NCBI RefSeq assembly: GCF_018873765.1
Contig: NC_057917.1
Span: 58,462,464-58,526,463 of the forward strand
Length of the DNA stretch: 64,000 bases
Direction: 5' to 3'
Source of the DNA: Telopea speciosissima
Lineage: Eukaryota > Streptophyta > Magnoliopsida > Proteales > Proteaceae
Positions 11,347 through 21,900 of the stretch are shown piece by piece. A model generated the notes under the pieces. It was not told where the DNA came from and did not search any database. It saw only the letters and a list, made by a program, of their open reading frames with translations. The translations under genes and the position numbers were made by a program. Position 1 is the stretch's first letter. Each line of letters opens with the position of its first letter.

Positions 11347-12256
11347 TGTAAGTACCGCAGTCCTTCGGGATGAAGGTTTCCTCAGCCCTTGCCCTTTGTG
11401 GTATATGGCGACATAGGGTTTTGGGAGATACATGTGTGTGTGTATGGATGTGGTTAACATTGTCAATGTATGATATCGATAAATGGGGGATTGTGATCAT
11501 GCATTAAAATATGCTAATATAATGAGAAGTCGCCACCTAGGGTTAGGGCCTAGGACCCATTAAGTGTAGCCCTACCCGTGGTGAGCGGAATCGGGCTACG
11601 TGACTCCATATGGTCCGACCAAAGGTTCGGGTAAGGGGTCAGGTTACGAGTGAGGGAAGGTGTTAGGCACCCACCTCGCCCGGCCAAAGCCGGTCTCTCT
11701 GTGTTAGATGCTACATAAGGACGAATGTTGTCTCTCTCTTATTACGGGGATGGGGGATATTATGAATTACATTCAGATGCTATGAATTGAACAAAAGCAT
11801 AATAAACTACATTATATATGTGAAAAATGCGAACTAAAATGGTAAAATATGAAAGGACTACATTGGATCAACAAAAATGCAATAATTATACATGTATGGT
11901 TGTATGCCCCTGGCTCAGGGGAGATGGATGAATGGACCGACGCTGCTTCTTTCTCGGAAGAGTAACGGCTCTTTCGAGTGATTTGAAAAAGAGTAAACAG
12001 ACAGAATAACGTCTGTACCAAAGGAGTTTCGATGGTTATCCGTGCACAGACGGGATACCAAAGCCAAGGAGCCAAAACGCTCTATACTCAGAGGGACAAT
12101 CGAAGGATCTGTCCACCACAAGAAAACTTCAAATACTCACACACTCATGAGAGAAGGAGGATAAATGAGGGTGAAAAGGAGAAAAAGAGGCTAGGAATCA
12201 CTTGGGGAGGGTCTCTCTGCCCAAAATTCCTTTGGAAATGTGGGAGGGGACCCTCC

Positions 12257-12264
12257 TATTTATA
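12257..12264 (-). promoter_or_regulatory. TATA box of the solo LTR
   Basis: TATAAATA on the minus strand lies in the same LTR context as the copy at 61846-61853. It is the likely core promoter of this LTR family. Confidence 0.55.
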
Positions 12265-12270
12265 GGTCCT

Positions 12271-12424
12271 CCACGGCGCCGTGGAGATGTCCACGGCGCC
12301 GTGGGGGACTTTTCCACGGTGCCGTAGGTGACGTCAGCAAGCTGATGTCACACCCCCTCATGGCGCCGTGGAAATCCGGTACACATCCCCACGGTGCCGT
12401 GGGAAGGCGTCCACGGCGCCGTGG
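12271..12424. repeat. Cluster of CCACGGCGCCGTGG palindromes in the solo LTR
   Basis: About six copies of a 14-bp palindrome, two of them adjacent at 12271-12284 and 12291-12304 and others with one or two changes (for example near 12314, 12358, 12389 and 12411), lie just downstream of the TATA box in the LTR's own orientation. The homologous LTR at 61.6-61.8 kb has a similar cluster. Confidence 0.85.
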
Positions 12425-12605
12425 GAGCGCAGTGCCATTTTTCCTTATTTTTGGGTTTAAAATGGGCCATTTTGTGCTCAGCATGGTTCTTGGTCTTATG
12501 GGTCAAGTATCTTTGGGTCTGAAAAGAGGGAGAGTGCGTCGTCCATCGTCCATGTCCCGTTGTCATCATTGCCAATCAGGGGGTGACAAAAAATCAGCGT
12601 CTACA

Positions 12606-12855
12606 ATACGTGATGGAAAACGGTATCATAAAAAAATTGACAGATAAATCCAACGGTTTTCTAATCTATGGTCTTCCATTTGTCATCAGTCATCTTTCCA
12701 GGTTTCGTTGTCTCACCCTATACAAGTGCATACAGATCGTTGCAATATAACATATATTCCATCTTAGCTTTCCAAATAATCTAGTTGTTCCCATTCAAGA
12801 TGATCATTCGTGTTATGGTGTTTCCCTTTATCTTTTGGCAATGATTCAAGAACCT
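12606..12855 (-). pseudogene. Copia gag relic, 5' part
   Basis: The continuation of the gag region on the PBS-proximal side of the solo LTR. The minus strand reads HLEWEQLDYLESKMEYML-like sequence and then a WKTID stretch, with interrupting stops. Together with 11030-11346 it forms one gag split by the solo LTR. Confidence 0.5.
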
Positions 12856-12868
12856 GACTCCGATACCA
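12856..12868 (-). other. Primer-binding site next to LTR A
   Basis: The minus strand reads TGGTATCGGAGTC two bases after the CA end of LTR A, one base different from the initiator-Met type site. Confidence 0.7.
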
Positions 12869-13046
12869 CTTGTTGGGAAAAATAACTCTTTAACACCTGC
12901 GTGCAAGTTAATGGAGATCCACAACGATAGCTGAATATGTGTAGAGTAATAATACATCGAAACAAATCAACCGAAACTACAAAAATACACACCAATTTTA
13001 ACGTGAAAACCCTCTCAAGACGAAAGGAAAAAACTATGGGACCTCG

Positions 13047-13555
13047 TGAAAGAGTGGATACGCGGAAGTGATATGGATCGTATCCTACCAGTGGAAACAC
13101 CATTCAAACAAATAAACAAAAGGGTTTCGATCATTACCTGAAACTTCATAGATGCAAAGCCTCCACGCAATCTTAGCCCTTTCGTTGCGAGTCCTTCCCA
13201 CATGCACAACTTTGCATTCCCTCGTGCAAGCTCGTCCACACCAGTAGGGTTTTCTTAGAACACTCTTCCTTTTCCTCAATCACGGTGAGAGAGAGCAAGT
13301 GAATAAGACTTCTCTTGGGAGGAGAGCACGATCTATTTAGAGGAGTGGAATAGAGTGAACCGTTTCACTCCTATCGTGGATGTGTCAAACTCTATCTCTT
13401 ATCTGGAAATCCCTACTAAAATGAGTTTATGTAACTATCCAATTAGTCTTAAGGGTTTCCTAATTAGAGTGAATGACTCACCAAGTCAAATTTTATCATA
13501 CAAACAAGATTTAATGTTTTAGGAAATTAAATAATAATTATTCTTTTTCCTAACA
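13047..13555 (-). mobile_element. Second solo LTR (509 bp) nested in LTR A
   Basis: The segment is absent from LTR B at the matching point. It starts TG and ends CA in plus reading, with TGTTAGGAAAAAGAATA as the minus-strand start, a common copia LTR beginning. The flanks CCTCG (13042-13046) and TCTCG (13556-13560) agree at four of five bases, as a decayed target duplication. No internal sequence is attached. Confidence 0.65.
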
Positions 13556-13935
13556 TCTCGCCCAGGTAAAACTTCCACTATACAAATAATCATGAGGTTA
13601 CAATATTCTTTTCTAGGTAAACTAGAGGCTACCAAGCATCAAAATAAATAATCCACTTTTGGATATTAAAATATGTCACCAAATAATAAGGTGGATTCAC
13701 CAGAACAAAATAACACTCTAACCTCAATATTGACAATGACAAAAATAAGAAGAACTAGCACCTTTCTTATTTCCTTGAACAAGGAGAATATTGTCACACT
13801 GTTACATTGTATGATGCAAATCTCTGTATGAACAACAAAGTACCCAAAATACTGAAATATTGTTCTTCCTTTACCTTTCTCGCAGATAAAAAAATCTCAC
13901 GAAACTTCCCCGAACGCACTTGATCAGAAAATCAG

Positions 13936-14077
13936 AGGAAATTTCATTCTCTCAAGTGCAATGCACTGCCAATGCACCACACTAAGAATCTAACATCCTC
14001 TCTAGTGTTGAATGGACGATTGGATTCTTAAGTGATGAACCGGGCAGTGCACTATTCTTGAAAAGATAAATTTCCAA
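13936..14077. mobile_element. Small inverted-repeat (MITE-like) element in LTR A
   Basis: The arms at about 13936-13970 and 14042-14077 are inverted repeats sharing GTGCACTGCC and GGAAATTT. LTR B lacks this block, so it is an insertion. Exact ends and target duplication were not resolved. Confidence 0.5.
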
Positions 14078-14369
14078 AACAGAAATAGTGAACACATTGG
14101 TGTTGGTGAGATCACCGCCCTTTAGTCTCTATTATAACATTGAGATTGAGACCGTGAAAGTCGGTCCGCCAAAACCGCCTTCACAAACAAATATGTAAGT
14201 GCGTTCCCCTCTCCACGTTAGGAGGTACCCAACCAACGTTGTCTGCATCACCTCTCAAGGCCAGGGCCAGGGCCAAGGCCATATGGTTCACGTGTTTTTG
14301 CTAAGTATAGTGATCCGAAAATTTGGAACACTAAAAAATGCCACACATGGAAAGTAAGGCTTCGACCCA

Positions 14370-15423
14370 TCAAGGTCATTCGCTTTATTTAGCTGTAAGT
14401 TCTTATAAGTATCCACCTAAAATCGTGACACGAGGCAATAAAAGATCTAATAGTCACAATTCAAACCCAAATTTTCAAGTTATTATCTAACCTTGGTTAA
14501 TTAAATCCATACCTTGACCCTGGTTAATCAAACCATATCCCTACCCTCACCCTGGTTTACTTTACCATTCTTGAACGATTCAAAAAAGGATTTTTCATTT
14601 TTCTCGCTAATGTCGTTGCTAGAGAGGAAGAAGGTGAACCAGCGGCTCTAAAGCTCCCCATTGCAACACTCTGTTGGAAAAAAAAGGCTCGATAACTTAG
14701 GCACCCTTTTAAGACTTTGAAATATTTCTATAGATTACTTAATTTTTTTTTTTTTATAAGAAAAAAATTTATTGAGCTAGAGAGTCATTACAAACAATGG
14801 TTTCATTCACACACGGATGAAGAAGCCAAGGAGTGGTAATAGGCCAAGCAATCGGAGACTCAACCGAAAGGGCCGACCTAGCCAAGAAATAAGTCACACT
14901 ATTGACAAACCTTGGAACAAAAGATAAAGAGCAATCATCAAAAGATTAAGAGTAATCATCAAAAGATTTCTGAAGCTGAACAATATCATGATGAATACTC
15001 TGAATAGCAAGCTCTGGATCAGAAGAGGATAACTACTAAATTAACGAATAACAATCTGATTCCACCAAGACTTTCCTGAAATCACCCCTAGCAGCAAGAA
15101 GAAGGCCAGATCGAATAGCAAGGGCCTCGGCACTAAAAGCAGAGTCACAATATAGATTTCTTAATTTGAAACAAATAAAATAATCCGGCATCGACATTAG
15201 CGAGAAAAATAAAAAACCCTTTTTTGAATTGTTCAAGAATGGTAAAGTAAACTAGGGTGAGGGTAGGGGTATGGTTTGGTTAACCAGGGTCCGGGTATGG
15301 GTTTAATTAACCAGGTTAGATAACTGAAAATTTTTTATTTGAATTGTAACCATCAGATCTTTTATTGCCACGTGTCACAATTCTAGGTGGGTACATACAA
15401 AAACTTACACATCAGGACCTTGA
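14370..15423. mobile_element. Foldback element with ~240-bp arms enclosing a LINE fragment
   Basis: The arms 14370-14620 and 15187-15423 are inverted copies with scattered differences. Both carry TCAAGGTC at the outer end, a CCACCTA/ATCGTGACACG-like block and the inner CTCGCTAATGTCG. The space between them contains a minus-strand LINE 3' end. The right end lies 99 bp before the P450 start codon, so the element forms the proximal upstream region of that gene. I found no obvious target duplication. Confidence 0.7.
14743..15184 (-). mobile_element. LINE 3' fragment with RNase H relic
   Basis: A poly(T) run at 14743-14755 is the poly(A) tail of a minus-strand LINE. Upstream on that strand a short frame encodes RNase H-like AEALAIRSGLLLAARGDF followed by RKVLVESDC. 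The rest of the element is missing. It sits between the two arms of the foldback element, either inserted there or captured. Confidence 0.6.
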
Positions 15424-15478
15424 GAAGAGAAAAATCCCTACCTATACATAACCTGTAGTGATAATAATTGCCCCTACA

Positions 15479-15486
15479 TATATACA
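15479..15486 (+). promoter_or_regulatory. Candidate TATA box of the P450 gene
   Basis: TATATACA lies 37-44 bp before the start codon. It falls within a 13-bp direct repeat (TATACATAACCTG at 15443 and 15481) that brackets a short hairpin-element fragment, so the core promoter may have been shaped by an insertion. Confidence 0.35.
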
Positions 15487-15522
15487 TAACCTGCCTTCAT
15501 CTTCTATCCAGTAGAATCAGTC

Positions 15523-18500
15523 ATGGATTTGCTCCTCCAGCTCGGAGCCATTGTTGGGTTGTTGGCTATAATTCTCCTCTACCATTTATGGGTCGCAATT
15601 AGTTCTCCTCACCAGGAGGAGGCACCAGAACCACCAGGAGCTTGGCCCATAATTGGTCATCTCCTTCAACTTGCAACCCCTCAGCCACTCTACCGAACGC
15701 TTGCAACCATGGCTGACAAGCATGGACCGGCTTTCACTGTTCGATTCGGTGTCCATCGAACACTAGTCATCAGCAGCTGGGAATTGGCCAAGGAGTGCTT
15801 CACTACCAACGATAAGGCCCTCGCAAGCCGTCCAAGAAGTGCCGCCGGTGACCATTTAACCTATGATTACGCAATAATGGGGTTCGCACCCTATGGACCT
15901 TACTGGCGTGAAGTACGCAAGTGGTTGGTGCTCGAGTTACTCTCAAACCGCCGGCTCGAGTCACACAAGCGTGTTCAATTTGCAGAAATAGATAATTGGA
16001 TTAAGGATTTACATGGGCTTTGTGTCAGCAGCAACAACAACAGAAATCAGATTCAGGTCGAAATGAATCGACTTTTTCTTGATCTAACTCTGAGTGTTGT
16101 TCTCAAAACGGTTGTGGGCAAACGATATTTCAGTGTCGTTGATGTGGAGCACAAACAAGAGGTCCAGCGGATCCAAAATATTCTGTTGGAGTTCTTAAAA
16201 TTGATGGGTGTCTCGGTTGCATCAGATGTGCTTCCCAGCTTCTTATCATGGATGGATTGGAATGGGGAACAAAGGGCAATGAAGAGGGTAGCCAAGGAGA
16301 TTGACTTGGTTGCTGAGAGCTGGCTCCAAGAGCATCTACAAAAGAGAAAACCTGCAGAGAAGAGTGATCATGCAAGTGAGCAGCAAGATTTCATGGATGT
16401 GATGTTGTCTATCCTCGAAGAAGATGTTCAATTCCACGGTCACGATCGTGATACAGTAGTGAAGGCCATCACACTAGTAAGTACTTTTTCTTATTTTTCT
16501 ATGTAATTTAAGTCTTAAAGTTGAACTATATATAGAAAATCTCACATCGCCTGGGATGTGTCATGGAATGCGTGATTTACTTTATTTGTTATAATATGTT
16601 TTAAATCCGTGAGACCCACTTGGTAAAGCTGAAAATATCAAAAAAAATTTTGCTGAAGTATAGTAGGAATGTTCCTGCTACCATAGTATCGGTGCTATCA
16701 ATCAGTCCTACACGTCATAGACTGGACCCTCATGATAAGAGAGTCAGCCAAATTATTGCCCTACTCTAAAAATGAAGAGGCAATTACTATCATTACCTTA
16801 CACTTAGCCTATATTTACTAAAACTATCCTACCTTAAACTTCTTTTTTAATACTACCCTGCTTTAAAACTTTTACATCTCCTTCTACCCTCATGTTTTTA
16901 AATACCTACATTACCCTTCCATTTTTCACCTAGTAACCTACTAATCTATTTAACCTACCATTCATCTTCTACTTTTTACTATTTTATTTTTGTCATTAAA
17001 ATAGTAAAAAATGAAAGCACCCACCCACTTCTCTCTCCCGTTTTTACTTATTCGTTTTTTTTTTCTTTTCTTTTTTTAGTTTTTTCTTCAATTTTTCTAT
17101 TTAATTAGTTTTTATTCAACATTTCATCTCCATCGTTCTTCTTCGAACAAATCATGGTTCTAAGTATCGATATCGTACCGGACAATACGTACCGGTTTTG
17201 CTAGTCACTGATACCGATACCGTGCCGATACCGTATTGGTAGCTTGGTACAGACAAGGGATAAAATGGTCAAAAAACTCTTTTTATTAAGGAGATTTACA
17301 TATCGATTTTGCAAGTTACCGATACATGTTCCAATACGGTGCACTAAAACCTTGGAACACATTGACTCTCTTCAAAGCATCCCACTTCTTCTCTCTCTTC
17401 CTCTTTTTATTCAATTTACTTTTTACTATTTTTGAAGAGAGTCGATCTGTTCCATGGTTTTAGTGCACGGTATCGGAACGGGTATCGGTAACCTACAAAA
17501 TTGCCTGGATTGGTTGTATTGGGTAAAATTACCCCCGAATCTTCTTAAAAAATGAATTTTCTGACCATTTTACCCCTTGTTTGTACCATGCTACCAATAT
17601 GACAGCGGCACGTTATCGGTATCGGTGACTAGCAAAATCGATACATATCATCCGATACGAACGATACGATACTGAGACTTAGAACCATAATCTATTCAAA
17701 GAAGAACGATGAGGATGAAATGTTGAATAAAAAAATAATTAAATAGAAAAATTGAAGAAAAAAAAAAAAATCGAATAAAATAAAAAACGGGAGAGAGAAG
17801 AAACGAGTGGGTGCTTTCAATTTTTACTATTTTAATGACAAATAATAAAAAGTAGAAGATGAACGGTGGGTTAAATAGATTAGCAGGTTACTAGGTGAAA
17901 AAGAAAGGTAATCTGGGTATTTAAAAACATGAGGGTAGAAGGAGATATAAAAGTTTAAAAGCAGATAGTATCAGAAAAGAAATTTAAGGTAGGATAGTTT
18001 TAATAAATATAGGCTAAGTGTAGGACAATGATAATAATTGCCCCTAAAATAAAAGCAAAAATACATCATTCTAAACTTGATTTCCATTTTGCAGAATATG
18101 ATCGCAGCTGCCACAGACACCACCGCGCTCACCCTTTCATGGGTACTTTCATTATTACTGAAAAACAAAGAAAGCTTAAAAAAGGCTCAAGAAGAGTTAG
18201 ACTTCCATGTTGGGAAGGATAGGAAGGTGGAAGAGAAAGACATTGCTAACCTTGTTTATCTCCAAGCAATAATCAAAGAAACATTTCGCCTTTACCCAGC
18301 AGGACCACTCTTAGTTCCTCATGAAGCCATGGAAGACTGCACTGTAAGTGGTTTCAGAGTCCCAAAAGGAACACGTGTGTTAATTAACGCTTGGAAAATA
18401 CAAAGAGACCCAACCGTGTGGGAAAACCCATTGGAGTTTCAGCCAGAGAGATTTCTCACAAACCATGCCGATGTAGATGTACGTGGAAAGAACTTTGAAT

Positions 18501-18718
18501 TGATTCCGTTTGGATCGGGTAGAAGATCATGCCCAGGGATCTCATCTGCACTTCATAACATGCACATAACGCTTGCCCGCTTGCTTCATGAGTTCGAGCT
18601 GCAGACACCTTCTAATGAGCCTCTGGATATGACTACGGCCACTGGCTTAACATCACCCAGGGAAACACCATTAGAAGTCCTCCTTAGCCCTCGACTTCCT
18701 TCCAATGTTTATGAGTGA
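15523..18718 (+). CDS. Cytochrome P450, CYP82-like
   Basis: Exons 15523-16476 and 18095-18718 join in phase 0 (donor GTAAGT, acceptor TTTTGCAG) into 525 residues, the usual length of an ER-anchored plant P450. Features in order: an N-terminal hydrophobic anchor (residues about 3-24), the proline hinge PEPPGAWPIIGHL, FAPYGPYWREVRK in the C-helix, the I-helix AAATDTTALTLSW just after the splice, ExxR in KETFRLYP, FQPERF, and the haem loop FGSGRRSCPGIS with its cysteine. Intron position, PPGAWPIIGHL and the ending LTSPRETPLEVLLSPRL fit CYP82. Known CYP82 enzymes oxidise alkaloids, terpenoids and phenolics, but the substrate cannot be read from sequence. No disabling lesion is seen. The 1,618-nt intron is mostly one giant hairpin element, and the upstream region is also transposon-derived. 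Confidence 0.92.
16777..18044. mobile_element. Giant foldback element (~600-bp arms) inside the P450 intron
   Basis: The arms 16777-17376 and 17431-18044 are inverted copies along nearly their whole length: GGCAATTAYTATCATT at the ends, CACTTAGCCTATATTTA, then poly-pyrimidine blocks, then repeats of GATACCGATACCG, then GACTCTCTTCAAA at the loop. The loop is only about 54 nt. The 9-bp flanks AAAAATGAA and TAAAATAAA agree at seven positions, compatible with a decayed Mutator-type duplication. There is no coding sequence. Transcribed with the intron, it would fold into a hairpin of about 600 bp. Confidence 0.85.
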
Positions 18719-18753
18719 GAAGGTGTTACCACCATGTCCGTTATTGCAGCGTG

Positions 18754-18916
18754 GGGCTCCTTTGTAACGCGACACAACGTGTGGCGCACATCCGATGGTC
18801 TGCAGCGCACAGGCTTGCAGCCCAACAACCCACCTATTTGTTGGACTGCATCCCCATACGCTGCAGACCGTCGGATGGTACACTACATGCATACTGTGTC
18901 GTGCTACAGAGGACCC
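18754..18916. mobile_element. MITE-like inverted repeat downstream of the P450
   Basis: The arms share a GGGYYCCTYTGTA-like end, CGACACA, and CATCCGAYGGTCTGCAG in opposite orientation, around a short centre. It begins 36 bp after the P450 stop codon and so may lie in the 3' UTR. No target duplication was recognised. Confidence 0.6.
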
Positions 18917-21900
18917 AAATCCTGTTATTGCATGGCTCTGCTGTGTTATCATATGTGTCCGTCATGTGTAGTAGTGTGTAATTGTGTGCTATCATATTCT
19001 TTTTTTCGGTAACTTGTGTGCTATCATATGATGTAGTAGTTGTGTGTATTACATATATGCAAACCTTAAAATAAATGTTCTGATCTACGGGGCTTCCTTG
19101 TTTTTGGCATTTGGGTTGATACAAGGCTTGTCCCGTTTTAATTAGGGGTCTCCCATTTCCCTCTTTAAGCATATTTTAAAGAAGTTCTAGGTGGTTTCCT
19201 GTTTTGTTGTATTTTTTTTATTTTTTTTCTGTTTTTTTAATATAATTTACTTGTCCATAAAAAATGGCCAGATCCCTAGTTGTCACTGCTAAATATTATA
19301 CTATTTCCCATAAATACCCCTTATTTTACATCATATTTTCAAATAAATGCCCCAAGTATTGAAACCCTATCTACCTTGAACTGGGTCCACCCTAACTCCG
19401 TCACTAGAAATTCTCTCTCTCCCCCCCCCCCCCTCTCTCTCTCTCCGAACCTCTCTTTCTTCTTCTTTTTTTAATATATTATTTCAAGGGACTTGAATGA
19501 ATACTTCTCTCTTAATTTTGGGGGTCTTGCTCTGTGTAATACTGTAATCTATGGCTAGTTAGATAATTAATGATCGTCACCAAAATGAATTTGTGCTTCA
19601 TCGCACATGTAAGGAAGGGTAGCAACGCCAAGACAAGCCATAAATAAAATTTCTTTTAACATACAAAAATTACATTATATTCCCTGTATTATTTGGTTTA
19701 CGTCAAATGGTGATAGGCATAAAGAGGTGGTAACAAAATCTATGGAGCCATGTCGCATGATAAGCATGGATGCCATAAATATTCAGTTGAGAATGGATGT
19801 GAACAATAGCAAATTAATCATAATGCAAGGACATTTTATTAAAATAAATTGTGTTATTCTCAGGTTGACACTGAGAATGGGGTGAATATCAGTGTACTCT
19901 AAAATTTTTTCCCTCAAGAGGTTCACCTTCTAACTTACCTTTTGATGTATTCAACACTCACCACTACTACTCTCATAGTCCTTCCAAAATGGTATTCAGG
20001 CACACAATCTCATTTTGTATGGCACTTCTGACTTGGGCTCACACAACCAGAATCACAACTACTGACACCGTTGTCAAGAGTTGCTAATTGTAAAGCTGGA
20101 AATTACAATATTGCCTGGAACTGATGTTATCACACTGTGTTGGCACTCAACCATATAACCACAAACACTGTGGGAGATCCACTGTTGACACATAAAATCA
20201 CACACAGTTTAATTATACACACCCCAGCCTGACTGTCAAATGTTCTATCAGGTGTGTACACCATCTTGCAACAGAGCACTCCAATATCCAATAAGCATAC
20301 ACAAATAATATTCATCCACATCACAAAGATATACGTGCTTCGCGTGCACAGAATTATAGTCATACTGATCTCAGCATTTACTCAATAATCGAAATTTTAA
20401 TTGCAAACACAGTCCAGACCCTACGCTACCTACTTCCAATCCTGATATTTAGGAGCAAGGGCAATCAGCCCCGTTCATTCCTGTGATTGACTCAGTTCAA
20501 TGGTGTTTCAATCACAACAATGACACAGAACACCTTGCCAGCTTCAACCTCTAATATAAATATGCAGTTGCTAATATGAGTTTACAACATGCAACACCCT
20601 ATTACTAGCATATAATGGATACAACAAAAATAATAACAAAGTCAATGCTAAAGAAAAACTTACAATATGCTAAGTCAATGATGTTTGGTATCATGAGATG
20701 CTCGGTGATAGCAATCCGGCTTCGGAATAGGTTCCTTGGCAATGGTGGACCTTCAGAGAGATGTGCTGGCAGTAGATAATCTCTAACACATTCTCTTCTT
20801 CTCTTCCTTCTTCCTCCTTGTTCTTTCTTCTTCTTGTTTCTTTTTTCTCTTGTATTTCTTCATCCAATTACTCAATAGAACTTACTCTCCATTAATAGAG
20901 CTTCAAGATGTCTTAAAACAAGCCAATAAGGTAGGTGGGATTCTTCAATGCATCACAGACAGGAGGGGAAAGTTTCACCTTCATTTTTCTCCAAATTCCC
21001 GAGCATAAGCTTGGTGTTCTATTGATGCAGATACGTAGAGGGTACTCAAAAAACAAAAACAAAAAAAGATCCCCACGTTGTTCGTTTAATGTATGCCTTC
21101 TAAAGGGGTTTTTCTTTAAAAAAATCATTTTCTCTCTCTCTCGCTTGACCATTGTGGCCTCTAGTGATGATATCATCTTGCGCGCTACAATTGGTGTGGC
21201 ATTGGAGATTCGTCCTACATTGGCAATGTGAAGAACCTTCCCCCCCCCCCCCTCCCCTACTAGATATGTGGTAACTAGATTCTCCTTTCCACTTCAACAA
21301 AAATAGTACTGAAATTTTTTCACCTCCTATTTTCCTGAGTGTAGGTTTCAAATGTTTTTAAGTCAACTATACTTCCAAATCAAACACCTCAATGAAATGT
21401 TTTTTTTAAGTATTTGTTCATCATTTCATTTTACTTTATTTTACCACAAATTTTTATTGGAAAAAAGATTTCTTCATGATTGATGTTGATTTTCCTATCA
21501 GCACTCCCTTTCTTTTTAGCATGTGAAAAAAATGATGGAGTAGTTCTAACTATTGGATGTGTAAGGTATGATGTGGAATGATCACGTTTTTGTTACGTGA
21601 AAAAGTGATGGAGCAATTCCGATTGTTGGATGTCTCTAAGGCATGATATAATAATCATGTTTTTCACACCAAAATTATGGATATGTTTGAAATTTGACGT
21701 ATGAGCAAGAGTTTTTAATCACTAATTTTTAGGTAAGAATATCATCAACAATATGTATCATATCGGAGAAAGAATGTCACCAGGTTGTGCCACACACGCC
21801 GCCCCTGCATCTAGAGTCCCTGACACAGGGGTGCGCAAAATAACATTTGTAAGCCTGATTATTTCAGGGGTTTCAAGGGGTGCAATAGTCATTTCACGCA

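Larger units (their letters stand above)
11347..12605 (-). mobile_element. Solo LTR (1,259 bp) of a Ty3-type element, perfect 5-bp TSD
   Basis: On the minus strand it starts TGTAGACGCTGATTTT and ends GGTACTTACA. ATACG flanks both sides exactly, at 11342-11346 and 12606-12610, and no PBS or internal sequence is attached, so this is a solo LTR left by LTR-LTR recombination. It interrupts the copia gag relic. The same LTR family is present with its PBS at 61318-62774 in the opposite orientation. It contains a TATA box (12264-12257) and a cluster of CCACGGCGCCGTGG palindromes. Confidence 0.88.
9633..14235 (-). mobile_element. Rearranged copia-type element: LTR, gag relic, LTR, extra PBS
   Basis: Read on the minus strand the order is LTR A (14235-12871), PBS, degenerate gag (about 12855-11030), unassigned internal sequence, polypurine tract, LTR B (10379-9712), then a second PBS and about 70 bp of leader. 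Both leaders share the sequence starting CCCATTCAAGATGATCATTC. LTR-PBS on the outer left side implies that LTR B was shared by two elements, as after unequal recombination between tandem copies. The pol region is absent. Nested inside are two solo LTRs and a small inverted-repeat element. Confidence 0.7.
12871..14235 (-). repeat. Copia LTR A, enlarged by two insertions
   Basis: It is homologous to LTR B: both share TGTTRGGAAAAATAAC at the PBS side and GGAGGTACCCAAC at the other end (plus-strand reading). It is longer because of a 509-bp solo LTR (13047-13555) and an extra segment of about 200 bp (about 13875-14090) with inverted repeats. Confidence 0.7.

Noticed and set aside
12240-12647. GC-rich overlapping frames on both strands in the solo LTR
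   Set aside because: They lie over the palindrome cluster inside an LTR and have no domain; a composition effect.
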